DNA of 64,000 nucleotides from Oscillospiraceae bacterium (GTDB lineage: Bacteria; Bacillota; Clostridia; Oscillospirales; Ruminococcaceae), in contig JAFQLH010000077.1 of NCBI GenBank assembly GCA_017396665.1, positions 24,805 through 88,804 on the forward strand, written 5' to 3'. The position numbers were made by a program, and so were the translations under genes. This document shows positions 33,277-41,626 of the stretch, piece by piece. Within the stretch, counting starts at the first letter, position 1. Each line of letters starts with the position of its first letter. The notes under the pieces were generated by a model. That model searched no databases. It was not told where the DNA came from and saw only the letters and a list, made by a program, of their open reading frames with translations.

Positions 33277-35220
33277 TTAGTGAATTTTAGAACCGCAAGG
33301 AATATCGTCGTCTACAAACATTACCTTTGCGCCGCCGTCTGCGGTATCAGCAGCACAAATCATACCGTTTGACTCAACTCCGCAGAGTGTTACAGGCTTT
33401 AAGTTTGCAACGATAGCGACCTTCTTGCCTATAAGGTCTTCAGGTGCATACCACTGAGCGATACCGGAAACTACCTGACGACCGCCCATTCCGTCGTCGA
33501 GCTGGAGGCAAAGGAGCTTTTTAGACTTCTTTACCTTTTCGCACTCTACAACCTTTGCGACTCTCAAATCGACCTTCATAAAGTCATCAAAGACGATTTC
33601 AGGAGCGAGTGGCTCTACGTTTGTTTCTTCTTCCTTGGCACTTGCCATCATAGCTTCCATCTTTGCCTGGGCTTCAGCCAAGAACTTTTCAGCGTCAATT
33701 CTTGCAAAGAGAGGCACAGGCTCGCCTACTGATGAGCCTTCCTCAAGCATACCGAAGCTTTCGAGTGAAGCCCACTCAGTCTGCTTTGTACCGATTTCAG
33801 CGAGAATCTTTTCTGCTGTTTCAGGCATAAACGGTGTAAGTACAACGCCTAAAAATCTGATTGTTTCGAGGAGATTGTAGAGGACAGTTCCGAGTCTTTC
33901 CTTCTTGTCCTCGTCCTTTGCGAGAACCCAAGGCGCAGTTTCGTCGATATACTTATTAGCTCTTCTTGCGAGGCTCATTACGGCATCCATTGTATCTGCC
34001 ATTCTGTACTCGTCCATAAGCTTTTCGACGGTCTTTGGTGTTTCGAGTGCCTTGGCGATAAGCTCATCATCGACAGCTTCCTTACAGCTACCGGACATAA
34101 TCCTTCTGTCGAAATACTTCTTTGTCATAGCAACCGTTCTGTTTACGAGGTTGCCGAGAGTATTAGCGAGGTCTGTATTATATCTTTCGATAAGTGATTC
34201 ATAGGTAATTGAGCCGTCAGAGGATATCGGCATTTCGCTGAGCAGGTAGTATCTTGCTCCGTCGACGCCGAAGGAATCTACAACGTCGTTAGCGTAGATA
34301 ACGTTGCCTCTTGACTTACTCATCTTGTCCTCGCCGAACAGAATCCAGTTGTGTCCGAAGAGCTTCTTTGGCATTGGAAGTCCGAGTGCGTGGAGCATAA
34401 TCGGCCAGTAGATAGAATGGAATCTCATAATATCCTTGCCGATAACGTGACAGTCGCAAGGCCAGTACTTCTCAAACATTTCAGATGAGCCGTCAGGGTC
34501 ATAGCCCATAGCGGTGATGTAGTTTGAAAGTGCGTCAATCCACACATAGATTACGTGCTTAGGGTCAAAGGTTACAGGGATACTCCATGTAAATGTTGTT
34601 CTTGACACGCACAGGTCCTGAAGTCCCGGCTTTATGAAGTTGTTGAGCATTTCCTTCTTACGGCTTTCAGGCACGATAAAGTCAGGGTGCTCCTCGATAT
34701 AATCCTCAAGCCACTGCTGGTACTTGGAAAGCTTTAAGAAGTATGCTTCCTCGTTTGCCTTTGTTACCTCTCTGCCACAGTCAGGACACTTTCCGTCAAC
34801 GAGCTGGGAATTTGCCCAGAAGCTCTCACACGGTGTGCAGTAAAGCCCCTCGTATGAGCCCTTGTAGATATCCCCGTTTTCGTACAGCTTGTTGAAAATC
34901 TTCTGTACTACCTTCTCGTGCTGCTCGTCAGTTGTTCTGATAAAGCCGTCGTAGGATATATTCATAATCTTGCAGATTTCTTTGATTTCGTCAGTTACTT
35001 TGTCAACATGCTGCTTAGGGGTGATGCCCTCAGCCTTCGCAAGCTCCTCAATCTTGAGTCCGTGCTCGTCTGTACCTGTAAGGAAGAATACATCATAGCC
35101 CTGCATTCGCTTGAACCTCGCAATTGCGTCGGTAAATACAACTTCGTAGGTGTTGCCGATGTGCGGCTTCTTTGATGCATAGGCAATAGCCGTAGTAATG
35201 TAATACGGTTTCTTAGACAT
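33277..35220 (-). CDS. metG: Methionine--tRNA ligase
   Basis: A 647-residue class I aminoacyl-tRNA synthetase. The HIGH-type motif reads KKPHIGNTY near residue 15. A zinc-binding CTPC...CPDCG knuckle lies near 130-150, and KMSKSRGN near 300. A C-terminal EMAP/Csa-type tRNA-binding domain (FMKVDLRVAKVVECEKVKKSKKLL, then GMGGRQVVSGIAQWY) completes the bacterial long form. AGGAGG about eight bases before ATG sets the start. It charges tRNA-Met for initiation and elongation. Confidence 0.97.
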   Translation of the reverse strand: MSKKPYYITTAIAYASKKPHIGNTYEVVFTDAIARFKRMQGYDVFFLTGTDEHGLKIEELAKAEGITPKQHVDKVTDEIKEICKIMNISYDGFIRTTDEQHEKVVQKIFNKLYENGDIYKGSYEGLYCTPCESFWANSQLVDGKCPDCGREVTKANEEAYFLKLSKYQQWLEDYIEEHPDFIVPESRKKEMLNNFIKPGLQDLCVSRTTFTWSIPVTFDPKHVIYVWIDALSNYITAMGYDPDGSSEMFEKYWPCDCHVIGKDIMRFHSIYWPIMLHALGLPMPKKLFGHNWILFGEDKMSKSRGNVIYANDVVDSFGVDGARYYLLSEMPISSDGSITYESLIERYNTDLANTLGNLVNRTVAMTKKYFDRRIMSGSCKEAVDDELIAKALETPKTVEKLMDEYRMADTMDAVMSLARRANKYIDETAPWVLAKDEDKKERLGTVLYNLLETIRFLGVVLTPFMPETAEKILAEIGTKQTEWASLESFGMLEEGSSVGEPVPLFARIDAEKFLAEAQAKMEAMMASAKEEETNVEPLAPEIVFDDFMKVDLRVAKVVECEKVKKSKKLLCLQLDDGMGGRQVVSGIAQWYAPEDLIGKKVAIVANLKPVTLCGVESNGMICAADTADGGAKVMFVDDDIPCGSKIH

Positions 35221-35341
35221 AGTTAAAATCCTCCTGTTTGTTTTTCATGCCATGCTAATAGACATAGCATATTACTATTATATATCTTTTATAAGGAAAA
35301 ATCAATCCCAAATTTTATCCCCCGTAAAAAACCGTAATGAG

Positions 35342-35437
35342 AATACCCGTATAGAAGCTTTGTGCTTTTTTGGGGGAAACCTTTCTGAAGAAAGGTTTCC
35401 CCCAACAGATACACACAAAATCTCCTGTACGGGTATT
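35342..35437. repeat. Dispersed hairpin element, copy 4 (short form)
   Basis: A 96-bp minimal copy. Outer arms AATACCCGTATAG / CTGTACGGGTATT pair with one G-U. The single inner hairpin is a perfect 16-base stem (TGGGGGAAACCTTTCT and its complement). The 79-bp core and third hairpin of the other copies are missing. The right arm overlaps the stop codon of the M23 peptidase gene. Confidence 0.85.
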
Positions 35438-36122
35438 ACTTATGGCTATTTGGGGAGATATAGTATACGGGGTCGACCCATTCGCCGTTTCTTGTGAGGG
35501 CGAAGTGGATATGCGAGGGCATAGTGATTTCGGCGGAGGCGGTATTACCGACAGTACCGATAACGTCGCCCGAATCGACCTTATCGCCTTCTACTACAGA
35601 GAGGTTAGCGTCGAGTCCATAGTAGTGGCTGACGACAGAATTTTTATGGTCAATAGTAACGCAATATCCCCAGAGCGTATCCTCCCAGACCTTAAGCACC
35701 TCGCCGTTTGTCATAGCTACGACGTTCTTGCCCTTATCGGCGGCGATATCAATACCGTTATGAGTCTGCCACACTCCTAAGGTTTCTGAATAGACGAGCT
35801 CGCCGTCTGAGAATTCTGTGATAATTTCTCCGTCTGACGGGAACACTCTTGGCTGTGTGTCGGCATCGAGGATAGCTTCGAGCTCACTCGAGAGGCTGTC
35901 GTCCTTCAGGACGTTATCCTTTTCCGCATCGGCATTGTGCACCTCGCTGCTGTCACTTTGAGAGTTATTTGTCAGGGCATCGCCCAGGCTGTCAACCGTT
36001 CTGTTATAGGCATAGACACCTGCTCCCGCTACTGCTGCGATACAGGCGGTAAGAGTGATAAAGGTACTCTTTCCCTTAAGCACACCGCCGACCTTTGTGA
36101 TAAATGGTTTAAAGCTAATCAT
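35436..36122 (-). CDS. M23 family metallopeptidase, SpoIIQ-like
   Basis: A 228-residue bitopic membrane protein. One N-terminal membrane segment (residues about 20-38) is followed by an acidic linker and a C-terminal LytM domain. Zinc ligands are visible as THNGID (HxxxD) and SHIHF (HxH), so the site looks active, as in clostridial SpoIIQ. A role in engulfment during sporulation or in wall remodelling is inferred; sigK two genes upstream supports the first. CGGAGGAA before ATG sets the start. The hairpin element overlaps its stop codon. Confidence 0.82.
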   Translation of the reverse strand: MISFKPFITKVGGVLKGKSTFITLTACIAAVAGAGVYAYNRTVDSLGDALTNNSQSDSSEVHNADAEKDNVLKDDSLSSELEAILDADTQPRVFPSDGEIITEFSDGELVYSETLGVWQTHNGIDIAADKGKNVVAMTNGEVLKVWEDTLWGYCVTIDHKNSVVSHYYGLDANLSVVEGDKVDSGDVIGTVGNTASAEITMPSHIHFALTRNGEWVDPVYYISPNSHK

Positions 36123-36218
36123 TTTCTGTTCCTCCGTTCATTTTGGGATGGCAGGCTTAGCTGCCAAAGCACTTAGTGCTTTTCACAGATTATGATTGAC
36201 CTTTTTTGAAAATATATA

Positions 36219-36253
36219 CAAAAATCCACAGGAACCGAAAATTCCTGTGGATT
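36219..36253 (-). terminator. Terminator of the surface-protein gene
   Basis: AATCCACAGGAA / TTCCTGTGGATT perfect 12-base stem; on the minus strand TTTTGTATATA follows. Confidence 0.85.
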
Positions 36254-36276
36254 AAGCATCTTATATAGGGTTCTTA

Positions 36277-37230
36277 TTAATAGTATCTGTTCTTCATCTT
36301 GATTAAGATAAACACGCCGATACCTACGATTACGACTACTGCGATAATAACGATTGCAATAATCATACCCTTTCCGCCTTCGCCTGCTTCTTCAGCAACA
36401 GACTCAAGAACAACTGAGTCAGCAGTTACAGTATCGCCTGCCTGAACGATGTTCTCTGTATTATCAACAGAAGCAGACGCATTATAACCGTCAACGTTCT
36501 TTACATACAGGTCATTGCCGTCAGCGTCCTTAAGCGGAGTCTTGATTGTGAGGTTGTCAATATAGAAAACGTCACCTGAATAAACGCCTGTAAGCGGGAG
36601 ATTGATGCTGAAGGAGGTTGTATCTCCGTACTCGCCTTCCTTAGGCTCCATGATTGTAAGGATTGCGTTTCTGAAGCCCTTAGCCTCAAGCTCAGAGTAG
36701 GTAATTGTTCTCGAACCTGTGATATAGCCTTCTTCGCCCTCAGCAACTACTTCACTTGCAGTAATTGTAGCGGCGGAGTTATCAAGTGCGGCAAGAGCAT
36801 CCGGGTGGAACTTTACCATCATGCTGATAACACAGCCGTCGAAGTTTTCAAGTCCGAAATCAGCGGCATTAAGCTGAATTCCCATTCCGTATTCATAAAC
36901 ATAAGGAAGGTCGCCGCCTTCTACGTTTCCACGCTGCTTCTCATTGTTAACAGCAATCTTGAGGCATCCGCCCTGGTATCTTACAGCGCTCTGGTTTGTA
37001 ACCCACATACCTGCTTCGTTAACGCCGTCCTCTGAAACAGTGATATATTTAAGACAGCTGTCTCTGTCAAACGAGAGTGTCGGTTCCTTTTCTCCGTCAG
37101 GGTAAGCTACAAGTATTGACTCGTCTTCAGGTTTTACAAATCCGCCTGTATACGCTTCTGCTGAAGCTGTTGCAGTAAGCATTGAAACAGCGAATGCTGA
37201 TGCGAGTAAAAACGATATTAATTTTTTCAC
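36277..37230 (-). CDS. Putative cell-surface protein with signal peptide and C-terminal anchor
   Basis: About 317 residues. Signal peptide VKKLISFLLASAFAVSML ends near TASAEA. The exported part is beta-rich and resembles a carbohydrate-binding jelly roll in pattern (GGCLKIAVNN, VFYIDNLTIKTP), though no family is identified. A C-terminal membrane helix (GMIIAIVIIAVVVIVGIGVF) is followed by KMKNRYY, a tail anchor with the domain outside. GTG at 37230 is preferred because GAGGGG lies ten bases upstream and the usual signal start follows; ATG codons at 37239 and 37248 lie too close to that site. Confidence 0.7.
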   Translation of the reverse strand: MKKLISFLLASAFAVSMLTATASAEAYTGGFVKPEDESILVAYPDGEKEPTLSFDRDSCLKYITVSEDGVNEAGMWVTNQSAVRYQGGCLKIAVNNEKQRGNVEGGDLPYVYEYGMGIQLNAADFGLENFDGCVISMMVKFHPDALAALDNSAATITASEVVAEGEEGYITGSRTITYSELEAKGFRNAILTIMEPKEGEYGDTTSFSINLPLTGVYSGDVFYIDNLTIKTPLKDADGNDLYVKNVDGYNASASVDNTENIVQAGDTVTADSVVLESVAEEAGEGGKGMIIAIVIIAVVVIVGIGVFILIKMKNRYY

Positions 37231-37269
37231 AAAAAACATTCCCCTCATATTAGTATTCTTAGTATTATT

Positions 37270-37298
37270 ATTTTACACCATAAGCAGATGTTTGTCAA
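37270..37298 (-). promoter_or_regulatory. Promoter of the surface-protein gene
   Basis: Minus strand TTGACA (complement 37293-37298), 17 bases, TAAAAT (complement 37270-37275). Confidence 0.8.
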
Positions 37299-37378
37299 GG
37301 CGACACACTGCACAAAGCTTAAACGTTTTTATATGCAGTAATGCACATTTTGTAAACGATTAACGCATCGCATTTTTG

Positions 37379-38065
37379 TTACAGACCATATGGTATTTTT
37401 AGCTTCTCGATTGCTCTTTTTTCAATCCTTGACACATACGAGCGGGATATACAGAGTTTTTTTGACACCTCACGCTGAGTGAGCGGCAGGTTGCCGAAAA
37501 GCCCGTACCGCATAGCGATGATTTCCTTTTCCCTTTCGTCGAGCAGCGCATCTATATAACCATAGAGCTTCTCGGAGTTGATTTTCATATCGACAAGCTG
37601 GGTGATATCGGTTGAGTCAGCTATTGTATCCGCAAGGCTTAAAGAATTCCCGTCCTTATCGGTATCGAGGGTTTCGCCGAAGAACACTTCTCCCGAGCAT
37701 TTTCTGAGGCTTCTGAAATGCATAAGAATTTCATTTTCAACACACCTGCTTCCGTAGGTTGCAAAGCGTGTGCCCTTTGTGTAGTCGAAGGTTGTGACCG
37801 CTTTTATGAGTCCGATTGTGCCGATTGAGATAAGGTCGTCTGCGTCGGCTGACGAGGAATAATACTTCTTTATGATATGTGCAACGAGGCGAAGGTTATG
37901 GCTTATGAGCTTTTCCTTAGCCTTCTTATCGCCCTTAGCGAGCCTTTCAAAGCACTCGAGCTCCTCCTTTGCACCAAGCGGCTTCGGGAACACCCCCATA
38001 TTGTCAAAGTGCAGGGCAAAGCACAGAAGATTCCCTGAAAACAGTCGCAGAATGAGGTCGAGCAT
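37379..38065 (-). CDS. sigK: RNA polymerase sporulation sigma factor SigK
   Basis: A 228-residue sigma-70 family member. The FPKPLGAKEE opening, HNLRLVAHIIKKYY and DLISIGTIGLIKAVTTFDYTKG of region 2, and the region 4 helix-turn-helix with SRSYVSRIEKRAIEKLK all match SigK. The 20-residue pro-like N-terminus is hydrophobic (LRLFSGNLLCFALHF), as in pro-SigK. The gene is continuous, without a skin element. It directs late mother-cell transcription in spore formers. Together with the SpoIIQ-like gene it implies sporulation ability or recent descent from a spore former. Confidence 0.9.
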   Translation of the reverse strand: MLDLILRLFSGNLLCFALHFDNMGVFPKPLGAKEELECFERLAKGDKKAKEKLISHNLRLVAHIIKKYYSSSADADDLISIGTIGLIKAVTTFDYTKGTRFATYGSRCVENEILMHFRSLRKCSGEVFFGETLDTDKDGNSLSLADTIADSTDITQLVDMKINSEKLYGYIDALLDEREKEIIAMRYGLFGNLPLTQREVSKKLCISRSYVSRIEKRAIEKLKIPYGL

Positions 38066-38130
38066 AGTACAGTATCCGCCTTTCTATATTATCGGATACA
38101 TATATATGCGGTCTTGCTTCTGTTTATGAC

Positions 38131-38163
38131 AGCAAAAAACCTGCGGAAGAAATATTCCGCAGG
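38131..38163 (-). terminator. Terminator of the zinc-ribbon membrane protein gene
   Basis: CCTGCGGA / TCCGCAGG stem; on the minus strand TTTTTTGCT follows, seven bases after the stop codon. Confidence 0.85.
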
Positions 38164-38169
38164 CGGTGT

Positions 38170-38697
38170 TTATTGTTGAGAAGCGATTATAAATCCAAAC
38201 GCCATAGAGGCTATCATAAATATGATATTGAGAATAATTCCGATTATTCCGCATACCTTTCCGACCTTTGCGTCAGACTCTACATTCGCATTTGCCGGAG
38301 CAAGAGTTGAAGCCTGGTTTCCGAGCATAATCGCAACTATTGACATAACGAACACCGGATTGATGATAAGCGATATTATACCGAGTATCTTACTTGTCTT
38401 AGCCTTCTGGATAGCAGCGTTATCCTTATAGTAGATGTTATAGGCGTTGTTCTGCAGCTGGTTGCCGTAAGGGTTGTTGGCAAAAGGATTACCATACTGG
38501 TTTCCGTATTGATTGTTTGCGTTGCCGTACTGGTTGCCGTATTGGTTTCCGTACTGATTGCCGTACTGATTGCCGTATTGGTTTGTATTATATTGAGGAG
38601 CAGGCTCAGGCTCTCTATGGATAGGGTTTCCGCAGTACTGGCAGGTAGTATCTCTTTCATTTTCTACTGCAGCACCGCAATATGTACAGTATGCCAT
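38170..38697 (-). CDS. Zinc-ribbon membrane protein with NQYG repeats
   Basis: A 175-residue protein in three parts. The N-terminal zinc ribbon has CTYCG and CQYCG pairs. A low-complexity Asn/Gln/Tyr/Gly segment of about seven NQYG tetrapeptides covers residues about 39-70. Two membrane helices (ILGIISLIINPVFVMSIVAIML; CGIIGIILNIIFMIASMAFG) follow, like DUF4190 proteins. AGGAGG precedes the ATG. The repeats could drive self-association; no enzymatic feature is seen. Short tandem DNA repeats here can contract or expand. Confidence 0.75.
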   Translation of the reverse strand: MAYCTYCGAAVENERDTTCQYCGNPIHREPEPAPQYNTNQYGNQYGNQYGNQYGNQYGNANNQYGNQYGNPFANNPYGNQLQNNAYNIYYKDNAAIQKAKTSKILGIISLIINPVFVMSIVAIMLGNQASTLAPANANVESDAKVGKVCGIIGIILNIIFMIASMAFGFIIASQQ

Positions 38698-38738
38698 TAT
38701 AAAATTCCTCCTATAATATATGGTATATGCTGATGACC

Positions 38739-38767
38739 ATTATAACACAGACAGCGAAGTTTTGCAA
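38739..38767 (-). promoter_or_regulatory. Promoter of the zinc-ribbon membrane protein gene
   Basis: Minus strand TTGCAA (complement 38762-38767), 17 bases, TATAAT (complement 38739-38744). Confidence 0.75.
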
Positions 38768-38868
38768 GTGATTAATGGCGTTTTGGGGCATATGTTACTG
38801 CATTATGACAAATAGAGGCTCAAAAGTTCCCGCCCTGCTGTCAAATCACCCAAAATCGTAAAAAAGCC

Positions 38869-38897
38869 TTGACAATCGGAGCTTTATGGGGTATAAT
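38869..38897 (+). promoter_or_regulatory. Strong promoter of the rpmG-secE-nusG-rplK-rplA run
   Basis: TTGACA (38869-38874), 17 bases, TATAAT (38892-38897). A leader of about 165 nt follows, starting with a small hairpin ACCTC-N5-GAGGT and a T-rich tract (38904-38928) that may attenuate. The rest of the 370-base gap upstream holds no gene. Confidence 0.85.
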
Positions 38898-39070
38898 TGT
38901 TTTACCTCTTTATGAGGTCTATTTTTTGTGCCTATTTTTAAGCGGCACAAAATCGCAAAACCTCAGAATCCGATAATACTGTCGGAGTGCGGCACACGGT
39001 CGCATGAGGGAGGCAGACAATGCCCTATCCGTTCTTATGGGGCATAATTTTCGTCAGGAGGTGCCGAAAA

Positions 39071-39220
39071 ATGAGAGTTAAAATTACACTGGCATGCACA
39101 GAATGCAAGCAAAGAAATTACAACACAAAGAAGAACAAGAAGAATGACCCTGACAGACTTGAGATGAACAAGTACTGCAAGTTCTGTAAGAAGCATACTC
39201 TTCACAAGGAAACAAAGTAA
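39071..39220 (+). CDS. rpmG: 50S ribosomal protein L33
   Basis: 49 residues, the usual size, with the zinc-binding form of L33: [15 protein letters not shown] and [13 protein letters not shown] give two CxxC pairs. GGAGGTG before the ATG at 39071 sets the start; the longer frame upstream is leader sequence. Its place at the head of the secE-nusG-rplK-rplA run is the common clostridial order. Confidence 0.97.
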   Translation: MRVKITLACTECKQRNYNTKKNKKNDPDRLEMNKYCKFCKKHTLHKETK

Positions 39221-39237
39221 TTTCCGGAGGGTAAGCT

Positions 39238-39459
39238 ATGGGTAAGTCAAACGAAAAAGAAAAGAAAAAGGGCGGCATACGTAAGTACTTCAGAGACCTC
39301 AGAAGTGAGCTCAAGAAGGTTACCTGGCCGACAAAGAAGCAGGTTGCAAACAATACCGGTATTGTAATTGCGACAATGTGCTTGACAGGTCTTTTCTTAG
39401 CGGGCATAGATACTGGACTTGGCTGGCTTTTTAACGTGCTTGTCCATCTTGGCTCATAA
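39238..39459 (+). CDS. secE: Preprotein translocase subunit SecE
   Basis: 73 residues with a basic N-terminus, the conserved amphipathic helix RDLRSELKKVTWPTKKQV and one membrane segment (TGIVIATMCLTGLFLAGI). It clamps SecY in the translocon. CCGGAGGG about ten bases before ATG supports the start. It is 17 bases after rpmG and before nusG. Confidence 0.95.
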   Translation: MGKSNEKEKKKGGIRKYFRDLRSELKKVTWPTKKQVANNTGIVIATMCLTGLFLAGIDTGLGWLFNVLVHLGS

Positions 39460-39564
39460 GAAGACTATGACGGGTTTGAAGCCCGAAGCGGTTTTCGCCG
39501 CAGACATGCGAATTTTTTGAGGAAGGAGAGCTTACTGCACTTGATTTGCAGTAACAATTGAAGA

Positions 39565-40089
39565 ATGGCAGAACAGGCAAAGTGGTATGTTATTCACACC
39601 TATTCGGGATACGAAAACAAGGTTTCCGAGTACATCAAAAAAGTTGTTGAAAACCGTGGTATTCAGGACCTTATTCCTGAAGTAATGGTGCCGACAGAGC
39701 TTGTTACCGAGGTAAAGGACAACAAGACTACTGAGGCAGAAAGAAAGCTTTTCCCAAGCTATGTGCTTGTGAAGATGGTTATGACCGATGACACATGGTA
39801 CATTGTTCGTAACACAAGAGGCGTTACAGGCTTCGTAGGACCGGGGTCAAAACCGGTTCCGCTTACCGACAAGGAGGTTGCGGCTCTGGGCGTTGAATCA
39901 CACAGAGTTGAAGTGAGCGTAAACTTCAAGGAGGGCGAAGAAATCACTGTTACAGGCGGTTCCTTCGAAGGCTTCCACGGTATTGCTCAGTCAATCAATC
40001 TTGAGGCACAGACTGTTGATGTAACAGTTTCTATGTTCGGTAGAGAAACTCCTGTTACCCTTCCTATTCACCAGGTTACAAAGGCTTAA
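39565..40089 (+). CDS. nusG: Transcription termination/antitermination protein NusG
   Basis: 174 residues. The NGN domain begins WYVIHTYSGYENKVSEYIKK and has FPSYVLVKM and NTRGVTGFVG. The C-terminal KOW domain has VNFKEGEEITVTGGSFEGFHG. It binds RNA polymerase and links it to Rho or ribosomal S10. A leader of about 105 bases separates it from secE. Confidence 0.97.
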   Translation: MAEQAKWYVIHTYSGYENKVSEYIKKVVENRGIQDLIPEVMVPTELVTEVKDNKTTEAERKLFPSYVLVKMVMTDDTWYIVRNTRGVTGFVGPGSKPVPLTDKEVAALGVESHRVEVSVNFKEGEEITVTGGSFEGFHGIAQSINLEAQTVDVTVSMFGRETPVTLPIHQVTKA

Positions 40090-40198
40090 GGCTTTCAAAA
40101 CTAATTCGTATTTGTTATTTTGAAGCAGGTCGCTTCTCAAAAGTGGGAGAGCACGTATTTAACGGCTCGCCTTACCACAATCAATGGAGGTGTGCATA

Positions 40199-40624
40199 AT
40201 GGCACAAAAAGTAGTAGGCTTAATTAAGCTTCAGATTCCTGCAGGTAAAGCAACTCCTGCACCACCGGTTGGCCCTGCACTCGGTCAGCATGGTGTTAAC
40301 ATCATGGCATTCACAAAGGACTTCAACGAAAGAACAAAGAACGACATGGGTCTTATCATCCCTGTTGTAATCACTGTTTACGCAGACCGTTCTTTCACAT
40401 TCATCACAAAGACTCCACCGGCAGCAGTTCTTATCAAGAAGGCTTGCGGTATCGAGTCAGCTTCAGGTGTTCCTAACAAGACAAAGGTAGCTAAGATTAC
40501 CAAGGAACAGATTCAGAAGATTGCAGAGCAGAAGATGCCTGACCTCAATGCTTCAAGCATCGAATCAGCTATGAGCATGATTGCAGGTACTGCTCGTTCA
40601 ATGGGCGTAGAGGTCGTTGACTAA
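40199..40624 (+). CDS. rplK: 50S ribosomal protein L11
   Basis: 141 residues, the standard length. The N-terminal domain has [26 protein letters not shown], and the C-terminal RNA-binding part ends [29 protein letters not shown] lies seven bases before ATG 40199, which rules out the 15-base longer frame. It forms the GTPase-associated centre stalk base with L10. Confidence 0.98.
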   Translation: MAQKVVGLIKLQIPAGKATPAPPVGPALGQHGVNIMAFTKDFNERTKNDMGLIIPVVITVYADRSFTFITKTPPAAVLIKKACGIESASGVPNKTKVAKITKEQIQKIAEQKMPDLNASSIESAMSMIAGTARSMGVEVVD

Positions 40625-40754
40625 TAAGTTTTAGTGTGCAAATGTGCATAAATTCTTTACTTGATTTATGCCGATGAAGGTGGGAGGAAAAATTCCGCTA
40701 ACCGTTTTGCGACTTTAGCAATGCGGTATTACCACCAATGAGGAGGAAATATTA

Positions 40755-41450
40755 ATGAAACATGGTAAGAATTATGTTGACGCTGCTAAAAGCGTTGACA
40801 GAGCAAAGCTCTATGACGCACCTGAAGCTCTTGAACTCGCTTGCAAGTGCGCAAAGGCTAAGTTTGATGAAACAGTAGAAGCTCACATCCGTCTCGGCGT
40901 TGACTCACGTCACGCTGACCAGCAGGTTAGAGGCGCTGTTGTACTCCCTAACGGAACAGGTAAGACTGTAAGAGTCTGCGTATTCTGTAAGGAAGACAAG
41001 TATGACGCTGCTAAGGAAGCAGGCGCTGACTATGTTGGCGGTATGGACCTTGTTGACAAGATTATGAAGGAAAACTGGATGGAGTTCGACGTTGTTGTTG
41101 CTTCTCCTGATATGATGGGTCTCGTTGGTAGACTCGGTAAGGTTCTCGGCCCTCGTGGTCTTATGCCTAACCCAAAGGCCGGTACTGTAACTCCGGACGT
41201 TGCTAAGGCTGTTACAGAAGCTAAGGCTGGTAAGATTGAGTACCGTCTCGACAAGACAAACATCATCCACTGCCCTATCGGTAAGGCTTCCTTCGGTAAG
41301 GACAAGCTCGAAGAAAACTTCAACACACTCATGGACGCAGTTGTTAAGGCTAAGCCTGCTGCTGCTAAGGGTCAGTACCTCAAGAGCGTTGTAGTTTCTT
41401 CTACAATGGGTATTGGTATCAAGGTTAATACTTCTAAGTACGGCGTTTAA
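40755..41450 (+). CDS. rplA: 50S ribosomal protein L1
   Basis: 231 residues, full length. It contains the signature [20 protein letters not shown] and the two-domain pattern of L1. In many bacteria L1 also represses its own operon by binding leader RNA; the 130-base gap upstream of rplA contains paired segments that could be such a site, which I have not proven. AGGAGG precedes the ATG. Confidence 0.98.
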   Translation: MKHGKNYVDAAKSVDRAKLYDAPEALELACKCAKAKFDETVEAHIRLGVDSRHADQQVRGAVVLPNGTGKTVRVCVFCKEDKYDAAKEAGADYVGGMDLVDKIMKENWMEFDVVVASPDMMGLVGRLGKVLGPRGLMPNPKAGTVTPDVAKAVTEAKAGKIEYRLDKTNIIHCPIGKASFGKDKLEENFNTLMDAVVKAKPAAAKGQYLKSVVVSSTMGIGIKVNTSKYGV

Positions 41451-41471
41451 TACTGTACACATAATTGATTC

Positions 41472-41507
41472 AAAACCGCTTCTGAGTTTTCAGGGGCGGT
41501 TTTTTGT
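41472..41507 (+). terminator. Terminator after rplA
   Basis: AAAACCGC-t-TCTGA pairs with TCAGG-g-GCGGTTTT, followed by further T. About 20 bases after the rplA stop. Confidence 0.88.
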
Positions 41508-41560
41508 TATTATGTACAAAAACACGCTGATTTTTTTGCAAAAAACTTTAATCAATTATA

Positions 41561-41589
41561 TTGACAAATGACACGCTATTTTGTATAAT
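41561..41589 (+). promoter_or_regulatory. Consensus promoter of the coiled-coil membrane protein gene
   Basis: TTGACA (41561-41566), 17 bases, TATAAT (41584-41589), 37 bases before the ATG. Confidence 0.85.
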
Positions 41590-41626
41590 GTTATTGTTAA
41601 ATTATTTATGATGGAGATGAGCACCT

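Noticed and set aside
38480-38590. Short tandem DNA repeats resembling an array
   Set aside because: They are the coding repeats for NQYG tetrapeptides, with no spacers; not a CRISPR array. No CRISPR or cas gene was seen in the window.
40625-40754. L1-binding regulatory RNA upstream of rplA
   Set aside because: Paired segments exist but I could not match the known L1 site convincingly, so it is only mentioned under rplA.
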